A stretch of 64,000 bases of DNA from Vigna angularis (taxonomy: Eukaryota; Streptophyta; Magnoliopsida; Fabales; Fabaceae). The translations under genes and the position numbers were made by a program. The notes beneath the pieces are model-generated. The model did no database searches. It was given only the letters and a program-made list of their open reading frames with translations, and was not told the DNA's origin. Where the stretch lies: positions 7,226,501 to 7,290,500 of the forward strand of contig NC_068980.1 of NCBI RefSeq assembly GCF_016808095.1, written 5' to 3'. Shown in pieces: positions 35,708 to 47,246 of the stretch; position 1 is the first letter of the stretch, and every line of letters starts with the position of its first letter.

Positions 35708-37140
35708 TGAAGGAGGTGGAGGTTTGAGAGTGGTGGAGGATGAAGTGTGTGTTGAAGAAAAGGAGTTTTGTTGAGAGGTATTAATAGAAGGAGAAGAACA
35801 ATGGTTGCTGTTGAAGATTTGGGAGGGAGTGGAAAGAAACAGAGAAGAACGGTAGTTGAAGTTGAGGTGGAGGTTGACCATTTAAGTTTAACTTTGTTAG
35901 GTAGTTGGACAATTTATTGTTAGTTGAAAACTACTACTTCTGTACTTAGGATATCAGTTAAGTGTAATATTCTCACTGGGACATCTTTTTTTTTAAAAGA
36001 TTTATCTTTATTTTTTTAAAACTATTTTGATCCTTTATTTTTATAAATAAAAAAAGAAAAAACTTGTATTGATTTAGTTATTTTAAAATAATAATGTTTC
36101 CAATTTTATCACAATTTTGAAACTTTTCTGACTGATTTTTATATCATTATATTCACTTTTAGATGTTTGAATAGATACACATAAGTAGTCATGAACACAG
36201 TGAAAATCTTCTTACAGGTGAAGCTAATAAATAATGTAGAGATTCAAGAGGGTGAATTGGATCTCATGATAACAATTTATTGTCTCTTTTTGTTTTTTCT
36301 GTGTATGAATAGTTCTCTTTTGTTTAAGATAATACTTTTTTATATTGGTGGATTTCTTTTCTAATTAATTAAATATCTCACCAGACGAATTTGATGGAAC
36401 AAATTTTTATGTTTTGAATGAATAAAAAATGTTCTAAAATTGACATTGCTCTAATTTTGGAAGAAAAAAATTACCCCAAATTTAAAAGAGAAAACTAACT
36501 TTTTTAGAAAGATAAAATGTCAAAATGAAACTTAAAAATAAAATAAAAAAATTTGTCAAAATATAATTTATTCTCAAACTCAATAAAAATTATAAATCTT
36601 TTTTTATTCAATGAGATTTACTAATAATTTTATATGTTTAGTAAATTTTAACTAATAGTTAAAACATCTTATTGAAAAGTATTAGAAAAACAACATTTTT
36701 ATTCCTACATAAAAATATTATAAAAAAGTTTACGAGTCTCTTTTATTATTTAACAAACTTCTACTTACATATTAGACTTTAACTAATGTTTCAAATGGTG
36801 GAAGGAAATATATTATTCGCCTCATGTATAAGAAAAAAATAAATATACTCGCCTTTTAATTACATTCCGAAATGAGTGTAGTTATAAAGTGTTTTACGCA
36901 GACGGAGAAAATTTTAAACATAATCAAGTTAATTTTTTTTATAGAATATTAAAACAGTGATATAAAGATATAAATTTAACAACTACTTGATACCACCGAA
37001 AGATTAATTTAATAATAAAATTGTAAAATATAATTATATTTTATATTATAGTATTAAAATGGCTTAATTAAGTTTTAAATTATGATGATTATGAATATTT
37101 TTAACTAAGTATTTATTAAATTTATTCATTTATTTATTGA

Positions 37141-37380
37141 GTATTCAAAAGTTTTATATTTTTAATTGAATATTTTCTGTTTAATCTTCTATATAATCTT
37201 AATGATGTAATTATTGTATGATATTATTGTCTTGTTTACTTGTTTCAATGTATTAAATATGTTTCAAAAGTTTTATATCTTTTAATTGAATATTTTCTGT
37301 TTAATCTTCTATATAATCTTAATGATGTAATTAATGTATTATATTATTGTCTTGTTTACTTGTTTCAATGTATTAAATAT
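37141..37380. repeat. 120-bp tandem duplication
   Basis: 37,141-37,260 and 37,261-37,380 are nearly identical 120-bp copies sharing 'ttaattgaatattttctgtt' and 'ttgtctgtttacttgtttca'-like blocks. Few differences suggest a fairly recent slippage or unequal exchange event. Confidence 0.92.
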
Positions 37381-37904
37381 GTGAGGTTTTATTGTTAATA
37401 TGAAAAAAATATTATAATGTTAGAAAATATCGATTTTGTTGTTAATATAAAACAAAATTACTATTAATTTAAAATTATAAGTAATTTTTATTATTTTTAT
37501 TGAAAACATAGCAGATAATAAGAATAGTTTCATTAATAATGAAATAATGATAGTCCCTTGTATAGAAGTGAAAGTAATTAATCATAACTATCTTTTTATT
37601 TAATATATTTTTAATAAAAATCATTTATCACTATATAATAATATTTTATATTAAAAACATGATTTAATATTTTCTTACTATATAAATAAACAAGATAATG
37701 AATCAGAATAACAATCAAAAATCAATTAAAAAGTATTTTAAATATTTAATAAATCACAAAAATTTATTAAAAACTGGAAATATATATATTTTTCAAAAGG
37801 TTGAAACATAATTAAACTTATTAAAATAATGTTTTACTTATTTTTAGTTTGTTAATGAATTTTTTTAAACAGATTATAGAATATTTTATATTTACTTGGT
37901 TGTT

Positions 37905-37984
37905 AAAATATAAATATTTTCTTAAGTTTTTCTTGCTTATATGCTGTAAAAATATAAATATTTTCTTAAGTTTTTCTTGCTTAT
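37905..37984. repeat. 36-bp direct repeat, period 44
   Basis: The 36-bp sequence beginning 'aaaatataaatattttctta' occurs at 37,905-37,940 and 37,949-37,984. Confidence 0.9.
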
Positions 37985-38223
37985 AGATAAATAAAAATTT
38001 TCAATTATTTTGGACATGAAGTAAATTAACTTTGTCATCGTATTTAAGTATGACAACGTGTTTGCGACAACACAATCTATTCCTGAAAAAATATAATCAT
38101 ATTATGCAGGATACATATTTAATAAATTGTATACTCTTTTTTTATACTACATAAGAAGCGAATTCAACACTTCCTAAACCAACCATTTCTTAATATAAAA
38201 TATATACATTTAATTTAAATATA

Positions 38224-40593
38224 TGTAAGGACCTGAAAAATAGAGTGTTATAGAGGTGTATTAAAATAATGAGACAGATTATTTTATTTTAAAATAATCT
38301 TATAATATAAATAGAATTTTATAAACACTTCTCATTATTCTAAGAACACTTCATCTATCTAGAACTCTATTCCTCAGAGTTCTCTGACTTCTCTCTACAA
38401 TTTCTTTCTGTTGAGTTATCTGTTCAACGATCAGGAGGTGCCTAGGCGATCCTGGCGTTGAAGGCTTCGTTTTGGACCGATCAATTTCGTGTTCTTCAAT
38501 TGGTAAGTGGTTTCCACTGTTATTCGTTCTTCACTGGACTGTGAGCATGCATAGTTTTTGCTTTGCATGTGGTTAGTAGTTTCTTTCTTCAATTTCTAGT
38601 TAAATTCAAGCTCTAAGAGTTGTTTTCTATCACCAATTGGTGAGTTGTAGGGTTCTGTTGAATTTCCTTGCATTGTAAGGCATTGTCAGAGTATCTCTGT
38701 GAGTTGGGCTGTTAATCTCTGAGGTAGGGGAGCTAGAAACTTTGTCTCAATTGGTTCTATGATATGTGTGTATGATAAATTCTGAATTAGTATGTTGTTT
38801 TGGGACACTGTTTGTATGCTGAGTAGATTGAATAGTATGTACTGGAATGTGTAATGTATGAAATTGTATTGTGATGTTTATGAATTGGTTTGGATGAACT
38901 TATCAGTGGTGATTTAATTGGTTGGTGGTATTTTTATGTGAGAAACATGGTATGGTAGGGTTTAGATAGAAAGTGAAGTGAATTGAGCTTGTTTAGTGTA
39001 ATTTAGAGGAAGTGAGGTAGTGAATTTGAGTATTAGAGGTCAAGTGGTTTTATGGTCTGCTAGGGCAGTTTAGATAAGTCATATGTGACTTGTGTGAGTC
39101 ATCAAATTGGTTAAAATCAGGTTCAAAGTGGTAAATTAGAATTTGGGTCTCTAAGTTGATGAAATTGAGGTTTTAGAGTAGGATTTGATGCATAAACACT
39201 TTAGATTGATGTTAGGAAGGTCTATAATCACTTAGTCAAGTCTAATTAAGCATATACAATGATCTAGGAGTGTTAGAAGTTGGGAAAATTGAGTAGAATT
39301 GGTAAGGGGTGGTTGAGTTGCATAATTCTGCATATTATGCAGACTCGTTGTGCGAATGGATTCGCATAGCGAGTCACCTTGGCGAGGTGCTCTCTGCCAA
39401 GGCATTCGCATAGCGAATGGGTGCGCTGTGTGAATGGATTAAGAGGGTTGCTCTCTGTTTGTCGATCAACATAGCGAATCAAATCGCTATGCTACTGGTT
39501 AGGGTCTGGAACTATTATTCTTTTTATTCGAACAACGAATGGGTTTCGCTCTACGAATGCTTGAGGAGCATGAGCCACTGTATAAGGTTCTCGCATAGCG
39601 AGTTGGGACGTTATGCGAAGGATTTGGGGTCTGATACAATTCACAGTTTATTCGCATAGCGAGTTTAGCCGCTATGCGAGTGGTTATGAGGAGTTGGTCT
39701 CTATCTAAGGATTCGCATAGCGAGTTGGGTCGCTGTGCGAGAAGCTTATGGTTTCGCTATGCGAAGGTGTGCGTTGTGCGAGGGGTTCAATTCTAGTTCA
39801 ATTCTCTTTTGATCTCAAGTTGTTTTAAATGAAACATTGAGTGTTGTATGAAGTAAGTTGAAGTTGTATAATGTAATATCAATGGTTATTGATGTATGTT
39901 GTATTTCAAAGTGTAAAGTTCAAAGTATGGTTAATGGACGTAATTCCATGATCCTCAAGGAGATGAGACATGGTGGTGCCCTATGTTGTGATTCAAAGTG
40001 AAATCTCTAGTTGAGATTCAAGTAAGTTTAGAATGAATATTGGGGGTTATCCTGAAACTCCAATGGTCTTTCATTCTCAAGTAGAGAGAATTGATCCATG
40101 TCGCGAGGATTAACATAAGGTCCTAGTCTTGAGTGCTTCCAGTAGGGCCCAAGGTGAGTGATAACGGACTAAGTCAGTGTAGTGTTATGTGTGAAGAGTT
40201 TATGTGATGTGAATGAATAGTATAATTGTATGAAGTTAAATAAATTGATGTATGATTAATCTTTGTTTAAACTAGTTTACCCTGTTGTGTGCTTGTATTT
40301 TGTATGTTCTGATGTTATTCTTCTGCAATGATCATCCTTTGGATGTGAGCAACGGGAGAAGAGGTTTCTCTAGAGCAAGCTTTGGATGGAAGTGATGTTG
40401 CTGAGTAGTTGGCTTAGCTTAGTAGGCGTTTGTGTATAGTTTTGGAGTATCCTTTAGTATGTATATATAAAGTTTAAATTTATAGTTGTTTTTGGATGAC
40501 TGTAAAGGTAACACTTTATACTCTAGATGGATAACTGTCATGCATGTAACTTCTCTTTAATATAGTTTATACTATATATTTTGGGATGTTACA
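38224..40593. mobile_element. Large solo LTR, 2.37 kb
   Basis: Begins TGTAAGGACCTG and ends TTGGGATGTTACA, flanked by the 5-bp direct repeat ATATA (38,219-38,223 and 40,594-40,598). TGT...ACA termini with a GGGATGTTACA end are common in plant Ty3/gypsy chromovirus LTRs. I see no second LTR, primer-binding site or polyprotein inside, so a solo LTR is the simplest reading. A transcribed-looking CT-rich leader (38,340-38,420) and a palindromic repeat cluster (39,355-39,785) lie within it. Confidence 0.75.
39355..39785. repeat. Cluster of TTCGCATAGCGAGT palindromic repeats
   Basis: At least eight copies of a sequence near TTCGCATAGCGAGT and its reverse (CGCTATGCGAA) occur in about 430 bp, spaced irregularly. 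Neighbouring copies in opposite orientation could pair into short hairpins such as cgcatagcgag...ccgctatgcg. The cluster sits in the middle of the solo LTR. Confidence 0.85.
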
Positions 40594-40599
40594 ATATAT

Positions 40600-41343
40600 A
40601 CTAATAATAATTGCCTTCAAGATCAAACTTTGGAATCTATTAAAGTTTATGACAAAAAAAAATATTAATAACATTTCTTTTATAAAAAGTTAGATTTTAA
40701 ATTTAACCAATACTTTAAGACATTAATTGATATTTGCAAAAATTTATAGGGAAAATTTGCTATTCTCATATATGAATAGGCAAAAAATAAATTATTTTAT
40801 AGTGTAGTAGTCTAATAAAATACAATGTGGTGGTGCAACAATGATAATTTGTAGACTGTGGTGTATCCACCTTCATAATATAACTGATAAAAAAAGATTG
40901 TTGTGGTGATAGAAAATACAGTGTATTATAATTAGGTGGGAATTTGTAAAAATAATTTTACGCAATTTTAAATATTTGTAAAATTAGTTTTAACTAAAGA
41001 TTAAGGTAAGTATATGTTAAAAATCATAATCAAAGTCTTTATTCACGTCGAAGTGAGTTGTTTAATTGAAAGGTCATCGTTTTATTTTTTTTATGATTAA
41101 GTCGTATCAGTCACCTCTTAATTTACTTTGTGATCTTCTTAACTTAATTTGAGAATTTATCGATCAAATATGCCAGCAATGACACTTTGGCACTCAAGTT
41201 ATATATATGGTATGGTAAAAAAATATAATCATAACTAAGTGAATATTTATATCATGTGAATAAGCCTTTTTATATTATTATTATTATGGGTTTTTATCTG
41301 AATGAGTATATGTTGACCAGGTCAAATCTATCTTATGTGATAT
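40600..41343. other. Intergenic DNA between two LTR insertions
   Basis: AT-rich, no gene or repeat boundary recognised. Confidence 0.5.
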
Positions 41344-41348
41344 AGTAT

Positions 41349-41755
41349 TGTACTATACCTGACAACCGACCGGCTATCTGACAAACTAATCAGGAAAGGT
41401 AAATATCATTAATTGCCAACTAATACGTTTAATGGTCATATTAAATGCGAATATACGCTATTTATGAGTGATTCGCATGTTATATTGCCCAAAAATATAT
41501 TGCACTAGTGGTTAATCAATGGACTTAGCTGCCACAAGTCCTATAAATATACAATTGGTATCCAGGTACATGGATCATTTTCTATTCTAATAAAATATAG
41601 ACCTCTTAATGAAACATATTTGACTTAAGCGTCGAAGTGTCTTTTGCAGGTCAACCACCCATCGGAGTGGATTACATTTTCGGAGAGCATTGGACAATAA
41701 AAAAAGAGCAGAGCAAAGAAGGACGATCGACCCTCAGACCAATTCAACCGAAATA
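41349..41755 (+). repeat. 5' LTR of the small LTR element
   Basis: Direct repeat of 43,256-43,658, with several substitutions, so the insertion is not very recent. Confidence 0.88.
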
Positions 41756-42339
41756 TTTTGGCGCCCACCGTGGGGCAAGCGACATCCCCATGAAACCACG
41801 AGGAACCAGATGTGTAGACATGCGCTTGGCCTCGACATTGCTACTTCGAATCAATACCAGGTTTTACAACAAGAGTACAAAATTCCATAATAATTTCTAA
41901 AGGCATGTCTTTTGTTTTGAGAACTTTCAGGAACGTTCAGCCCTACATCCAACCTTGTCAGGAAGGTTCAAGTCTTACGCTCAACCTTGTCAGGAACTTT
42001 CAGGTCGTGACTTTGTCGGGCGGTAAACTAAAAAGCAGATGAGCACGTGGAATTCTCCGAAAATTGATATTTACATATCATTAAATTTGGGACATGAATC
42101 TTGAATTTGTGACATAGCTAACTTAAATGTCGATGTTTCTGTCCATCATTTATTCTTAGTTGCAGCCGCTGAAAGAAATGGTATATACAATTATCTTTCA
42201 TCAACTGATCCCTAACCTTCATAGCCATGTGATCAGTCCATCAACGGGACAATTAAGATAACCGAAGGAAAGCCACTGTCCCCAGGAGCTATAGCCGCAG
42301 TCCAAGTCGTCATCATGAATGATCATCTCTCAGGAAGAG

Positions 42340-43020
42340 TTTGAAGACAAAGAACGAGCGGTAAATCCCACTCGGCCGAGAGGTAAACTCCTCTCGTTAA
42401 AATTAAAGACCAAGAGGTAAATCCTTCTTGGCCGAGAGGTAAATCCCTCTCGTCAAGCTTGAAGGCAAAGACCGAGCAGTAAATCCCACTCAGCCGAGAG
42501 GTAAATCTCTCTTGGCCGAGAGGTAAATCCCTCTCGTCAAGATTGAGGACAAAGACCGAGCGGTAAATCCCACTCGGCCGAGAGGTAAACTCCTATCGTT
42601 GAAATTAAAGACCAAGAGGTAAATCCATGTTGGCCAAGAGGTAAATCCCTCTTGGCCGAGAGGTAAATCCCTCTCATCAAGATTGAAGACAAAGACCGAG
42701 CGGTAAATCCTACTCGGCCGAGAGGTAAACTCCTCTCGTCAAGATTGAAGACAAAGACCGAGCAGTAAATCCCACTCGGCCGAGAGGTAAACTCCTCTCA
42801 TTGAAATTAAAGACCAAGAGGTAAATCCCTCTTGGCCGAGAGGTAAATCCCTCTCATCAAGATTGAAGACAAAGACCGAGCGGTAAATCCCACTCGGCCG
42901 AGAGGTAAACTCCTCTCGTTGCAATTAAAGATCAAGAGGTAAATCCCTCTTGGACGAGAGGGATTTACCGCTCGTCAAAGCTGAAGTCAAAGACCGAGAG
43001 GAAAATCCCTCTCAACCGAG
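42340..43020. repeat. Degenerate tandem array with CTCGGCCGAG palindromes
   Basis: Repeated blocks of the kind 'aagaccgagcggtaaatccc', 'actcggccgagaggtaaact', 'cctctcgttgaaattaaaga' and 'ccaagaggtaaatccctctt' recur at about 60-140 bp intervals through the interior of the LTR element. The palindrome CTCGGCCGAG and near variants recur at the block centres. Not coding. Confidence 0.88.
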
Positions 43021-43255
43021 CGGTGAAGAGTGTTCGTGAACTCTCACTCTCGTCCACAAAACCCAGGGAACGCTCTCTGAGAGCTCTTGGTTCTAAACTG
43101 AGCGGTCACAAGTATTCGGCCATTTGGTCTCAAACCACAGCACACCACCCGGTGATTCAAAAGGGTAATCACTCTTTCCCGCTACTTTAAATTCGTCCGG
43201 CGTATTTAAACTCCTTCGTACTTGCAAATAACTGCTCGGGGTTTGGGGGGCTTAA

Positions 43256-43658
43256 TGTACTATACCTGGCAACCGACCGACTGTCAGACAAACTAATCAG
43301 AAAAGGTAAATATCATTAATGGCCAATTAATATGTTTAATGGTCATACTAAATGCGAATATACGATATTTATAAGTGATTAACAGGTTATATTGCCAAAA
43401 AATATATTGCACTAATGGTTAATCAATGGACTTGACTGCCACAAGTCCTATAAATTTACAATTGGTATGCAGGTACAGAGATCCTTTTCTATCCTAATAA
43501 AATATAAACCTTTTTATGAAACATATCTGACTTAAGCATGTGTTTTTTGCAGGTCAACCATCTATCGGAGTGGTTTACGCTTTCGAAGAGCATTGAACAA
43601 TAAAAAAAGAGGAAAGCAAAGAAAGACGACCGATCCTCATACCAATTCAACCGAAACA
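43256..43658 (+). repeat. 3' LTR of the small LTR element
   Basis: Direct repeat of 41,349-41,755, preceded by the polypurine-like tract. Confidence 0.88.
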
Positions 43659-43663
43659 AGTAT

Positions 43664-44690
43664 ATTGTGTTTTCTTGTTAATTTTTTATTAGTTAGGCTA
43701 AATTCTATTCATCATAATCTTGTTTGACATAACTCGATCATGTTGTATTTATGGATCGACATCATCTAGATCTCATTCAAGACTGTTTTACCTCTAACAA
43801 ATTAATTTTATTTATAACCTAATGTGTATTTAAGAATAAAAATAATTCAGATTAAAAATTATTTACTTATTTTTGTCAGAGTTTGAATAAAGAACATAAA
43901 AAGAAAATTTTGTATTTTGAAAAGATAATTTAACTCGGATTATGAAGCTAAAATAGATACACTTTTTATGTAATTATTAATAATGTAACCTTAAAAATGC
44001 TAGGATCCAAAGCTTCTTCTTACATTAAAAAACAGAGAACAATCGATTTGAAATTTTAAAATTTTCATTTTAGTTGTTTAACATTTTTGTTATATAATTC
44101 ACCATTAAACCAAATTTTTAACTTATTTTGTAACATCATTACAATAAAATATTTAAATAATAACCAATGTCAAAAATAAAAAATAATTGATTATTATGGT
44201 GACAAATTTTGATATTAACTTATAAATTAAAAATAATTGGTTATTAAAGTAATTGATAAAAATTTATAATTAATTTGTAAATTAGACTTTAAATTGATCA
44301 CTAATATTAAATATGAAAGCTTTGGCTACCACATAAAATCACACTAAATTGATAATAAAAATTACGCTTTACCATTATTTTTTTAATTGTTTTTTTAATA
44401 AATAAACTTATTATGAATCTTATCAACAGAAAAGATTGAAAAAACAATCTTACAAACCCCATAAGTCTTATCAACTAAAAGGTTGAAAAAACAATCTTAC
44501 AAACCCCATAATATAGTCAATAATTTAAAAAACATGGCTTAACAGACTTGCAATGACAACACTTTATAAAATGTCTATACATTTTTATGCCACATTTATT
44601 CAAGCGTTGGCTTTAAAATATGTGGACTAAACCATAAAATGTGGACTTAATAGTTTAGGAAATACAATTTTGAGCTTCCCTCTATCTTAG
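43664..44690. other. AT-rich DNA with a short tandem repeat
   Basis: No gene recognised. Two copies of 'tcttatcaac(a/t)...gattgaaaaaacaatcttac' (44,416-44,465 and 44,466-44,511) form a tandem duplication of about 50 bp. The left boundary of the gene-fragment collage that follows probably lies in or near this stretch. Confidence 0.5.
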
Positions 44691-45070
44691 CGAAAAAAGC
44701 CAGCTCAAAACGCGAATTGTTCCTCCAGCTTCTCATTTGCGAATTCTTCCCTCCACCTTCTCAAAACCCACCTTTCCTTCTCACTCTCTCCCATGTTTTA
44801 TTTGTTTGAGTTTGGATTTATTGCTCCCCGAGTATGCAATGAATCGATTGTGAACTGCCTTTCAGTTTCTTTGTCGATTCTGCAGAGCATTTTTGCCTTC
44901 ATTGTGAATATTTAGTTCATTGGGACAATCAGCCCTGTTCACTGGGACCCTTTTTTTTCAGTTGTGTTGGTCCATCCACTTTTTCAACCCTTCAGGTTTC
45001 AAATTTTGGAGCAGATGCCAAGTTACTAGATTGAACTCGGTTCAGGTGTTTATATGATAGCAGCGATAGT

Positions 45071-45388
45071 TTGAGTGAGACAAATGTTGTTTTCGAAACC
45101 AGTTTGAACTTTATGCAAGAATTGTTGAAGAGGGGCATTATCCCAGTTGCAACTGTTTGTGGGGTTTTGGAGTTTGGATGTCCACGCGTTTTCGCAGTTG
45201 AAGGTGTTGTGGATGCAAGATATGGCGTTATTGGACAGAGCATACTTTTGCTTAGAAATACTTGGCCTAAAGTGTTGCAAGTTCTTCGCATATTCAAGGA
45301 ACAAGGTTTGGTGCTGGCAGTGCTTTTGGGCCTTTCGGCCTTTTTCTTTATGGCAGAGACTTCAATTACCACACTTTGGGCTTGGGAG
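45071..45388 (+). pseudogene. Captured fragment of a CNNM/DUF21-CBS (chloroplast Mg transporter-like) gene
   Basis: An open segment encodes RGIIPVATVCGVLEFGCPRV, FAVEGVVDARYGVIGQSILL, LRNTWPKVLQVLRIFKEQG and LGLSAFFFMAETSITTLWAWE, ending at a splice donor (GAG|GTATCT). This is the segment just before and into the DUF21 transmembrane domain of plant CNNM/CorC-like proteins with CBS domains, where 'LSAFFSMAETSITTLWPWK' is characteristic. All later exons are missing and a different gene follows, so it is a fragment. Confidence 0.72.
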
Positions 45389-45511
45389 GTATCTGGAATA
45401 CTTTATCCTCCTTTTCTGAATGATTCTTTTTGTGTTCTATGAAAGCTATGCCTAGTTAGTGTATCCCTTATTGCATTGTTCAGTTAGACCTACTAAATAA
45501 TTATATTGCAG

Positions 45512-45870
45512 GGTATAGCTTTTAAGCTTGCTAAGAAAAAGAAAGGTATGATGATTGGTTTTGTTTCTTTTGAAGATGAAGAATTGAAAAGTTCATCAAA
45601 GGTATTTTCTAATGACTAATGATCCATTTACTTCTGTGTTTTGATTGGAAACTGGCAATTGATGGTTTATAATTTCCCATTTAATAGAATTTTGAAGGAA
45701 AAACAACAAAACGGTAAAAGTTGTTGATGTCATTCCTCGATCATTTCAAAAGAAAACTAACTCCAATGTTGCTTCCCATCAAGATTGGATGAAGGGGATG
45801 ATCCTTCGAGTGGAGCTTTGGATGCCGAAACAAATAACGATAAGTTGGAACTTTGGATGCAAGGTTCGAT
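45512..45870 (+). pseudogene. Captured fragment, tRNA (uracil-5) methyltransferase-like gene
   Basis: Exon 45,512-45,601 (acceptor TATTGCAG, donor AAG|GTATTT) encodes GIAFKLAKKKKGMMIGFVSF, EDEELKSSSK. A second stretch near 45,690-45,800 encodes KVVDVIPRSFQKKTNSNVAS, HQDWMKG after a frame disruption. The combination resembles the RNA-binding N-terminal part of plant TRM2/TRMT2A-like proteins. The identification is by memory of the family and is less sure than its neighbours. Confidence 0.45.
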
Positions 45871-46105
45871 TTCTCATTAGGCATTTGTTTTCTTGATTAT
45901 GTGTAATGTTTTAGGGTACCGATCTTGATGCTTAATGTTTGTTTGTTTAGTAGAACCAGTGCAGGTCTAAGGGAAGTGAGGCATTACTTACAGGCCTAAA
46001 CAAAATATCATTACCATTTCCTTATACTCTTTCCATTATTCTATTGACCATTCTATACGTGAATATCATTTAGATTATGTATGTAACATTGACTTCATCC
46101 CCCAG

Positions 46106-46216
46106 ATGGATTGTTCCTTATAGAAGTTGATCGTGTTCTTAAACCTGAAGGATATTTTGTTTTAACCTTACCTACAAGGAGACCACATGGTTCATCCAAG
46201 GAGAAAAAGAGATAAT
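46106..46216 (+). pseudogene. Captured fragment of a QUA2/PMT-type putative methyltransferase gene
   Basis: After an acceptor (CCCCAG) the frame reads DGLFLIEVDRVLKPEGYFVL, TLPTRRPHGSSKEKKR and then stops. This is the conserved methyltransferase motif of the DUF248/PMT family (usually DGI/LFLIEVDRVLKPGGYFVLTSP) that includes the pectin-related QUASIMODO2. Only this exon is present. Confidence 0.75.
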
Positions 46217-46617
46217 GTAAGGGCTCATCCAACAACTCTGCTGGACTTTAGACTTTAGAACATTTTAGTGGAAATTTTTCAGTAACTATGTGTGAGGTCC
46301 CTTTCTAACTGTTTTTTTTTTTCATTCGCAAGGTTCAAATTTGATACCTTGTTTAGGGAAATTGAGTGTAGTACTGCTCACATTGACACTCTTTTACTGG
46401 GACTGTTTCTTGCATACCAAATTTGAGGTACGGATCTATATATTCGTTATAGGTTGATAAGATTAGTTGGATGTTGCATTTCAGAAGATGCTTGGTCAAA
46501 ACATTTTAATTAAGCTGCTTTACTTGTAATTATGGATGATTTGATGTAGGAAAACCTACTGTATCATAGGTCTTAAAGAGGACTTTATTTGTTTATATAT
46601 TCTTTTATTCTTTTAGA

Positions 46618-47246
46618 TTCAGGTTCTAGAAGGTGTAATTAAGTATATAGATGTAATGCATTACTTGTTGAGCAGCGAGATGGAATGTCAAATTTCATCT
46701 CTGATGTCATTGCACAGGTATGAACCACATTTAAAGAAATAAAAAATTGAACCTTTAAATTTTTAGTTTTTCGTAGATCCTTTATCACTTATCTCATTAT
46801 TGGCTTTTCTTGCGTAGCTTTCTAGCAATGATGCTTCATTTCGAGCTGAAAGTTTGTAACGGGAACAAACTCAACATTATATTAGTTCAGGTAAAATTGG
46901 TAGCTCTGTTATGTTATATGGACGGATTCTTGTTAAATTATTAGTCTCACAATCCATTTTTCATCACATGTTTTATCCCAATTGGTAGCTATGCAGTTTT
47001 CTTATAATTTTCTTTTAGATGTACGTTTCACGTTATCACCTTTTAATTTTGCATTCAGAAGCCTTCACATTATTTGCATTATTTTGCCATCTTTTGGCGT
47101 ACTTGAATTTGTACACTGCTCAAGTCTCTGTAGTCTTGGGTTTGCCTCATGTAGATTTTGAAGCATGAATGGCCGGCAAGATGGCGAAGCTTTAATCCAG
47201 ACATTGTCTCTGTAACTAAATCTAGTGAAACAATTTGTCAAAAATA
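46618..47246 (+). pseudogene. Captured exons of exportin-1 (XPO1/CRM1)
   Basis: Three consecutive exons with introns retained: 46,618-46,718 (IQVLEGVIKY, then frame-shifted by a short insertion, with EQRDGM and ISDVIAQ still visible), 46,819-46,890 (LSSNDASFRAES, a frame disruption, then the remnant of NKLNIILVQ) and 47,154-47,246 (ILKHEWPARWRSFNPDIVSV, TKSSETICQK). These are consecutive HEAT-repeat exons near the N-terminus of the nuclear export receptor, in the right order and with splice borders intact. Frameshifts make it non-functional. Retained introns show that genomic DNA, not mRNA, was copied. Confidence 0.85.

Larger units (their letters stand above)
35710..38218. other. AT-rich intergenic DNA
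   Basis: 35,710-35,900 probably holds the promoter and leader of the R3-MYB gene. Beyond that the sequence is very AT-rich with two local tandem duplications (listed separately) and no gene. Confidence 0.55.
41349..43658 (+). mobile_element. Non-autonomous small LTR retrotransposon
   Basis: Left LTR 41,349-41,755 and right LTR 43,256-43,658 are similar over about 400 bp (both begin TGTACTATACCTG; ends CCGAAATA and CCGAAACA). The target duplication is AGTAT at 41,344-41,348 and 43,659-43,663. A primer-binding site, TGGCGCCCACCGTGGGGC, lies at 41,759-41,776, and a G-rich polypurine-like tract (GGGGTTTGGGGGGCTTAA) ends at 43,255. The 1.5-kb interior has no gag or pol and is mostly a degenerate repeat array. 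Primer site and layout suggest a derivative of a Ty3/gypsy Tat/Ogre-like family; that is an inference. Confidence 0.92.

Noticed and set aside
41637..41900. 87-codon frame at the left LTR junction of the small LTR element
   Set aside because: It runs from the LTR through the primer-binding site into the untranslated interior and has no gag-like features.
42340..43020. Spaced direct repeats that superficially resemble a CRISPR-like array
   Set aside because: They are diverged, irregularly spaced and lie between the LTRs of a plant retroelement; this is eukaryotic DNA.
45071..45442. Annotating the DUF21-type segment as a functional small gene
   Set aside because: It ends at a splice donor with no matching downstream exons and is followed directly by parts of other genes.
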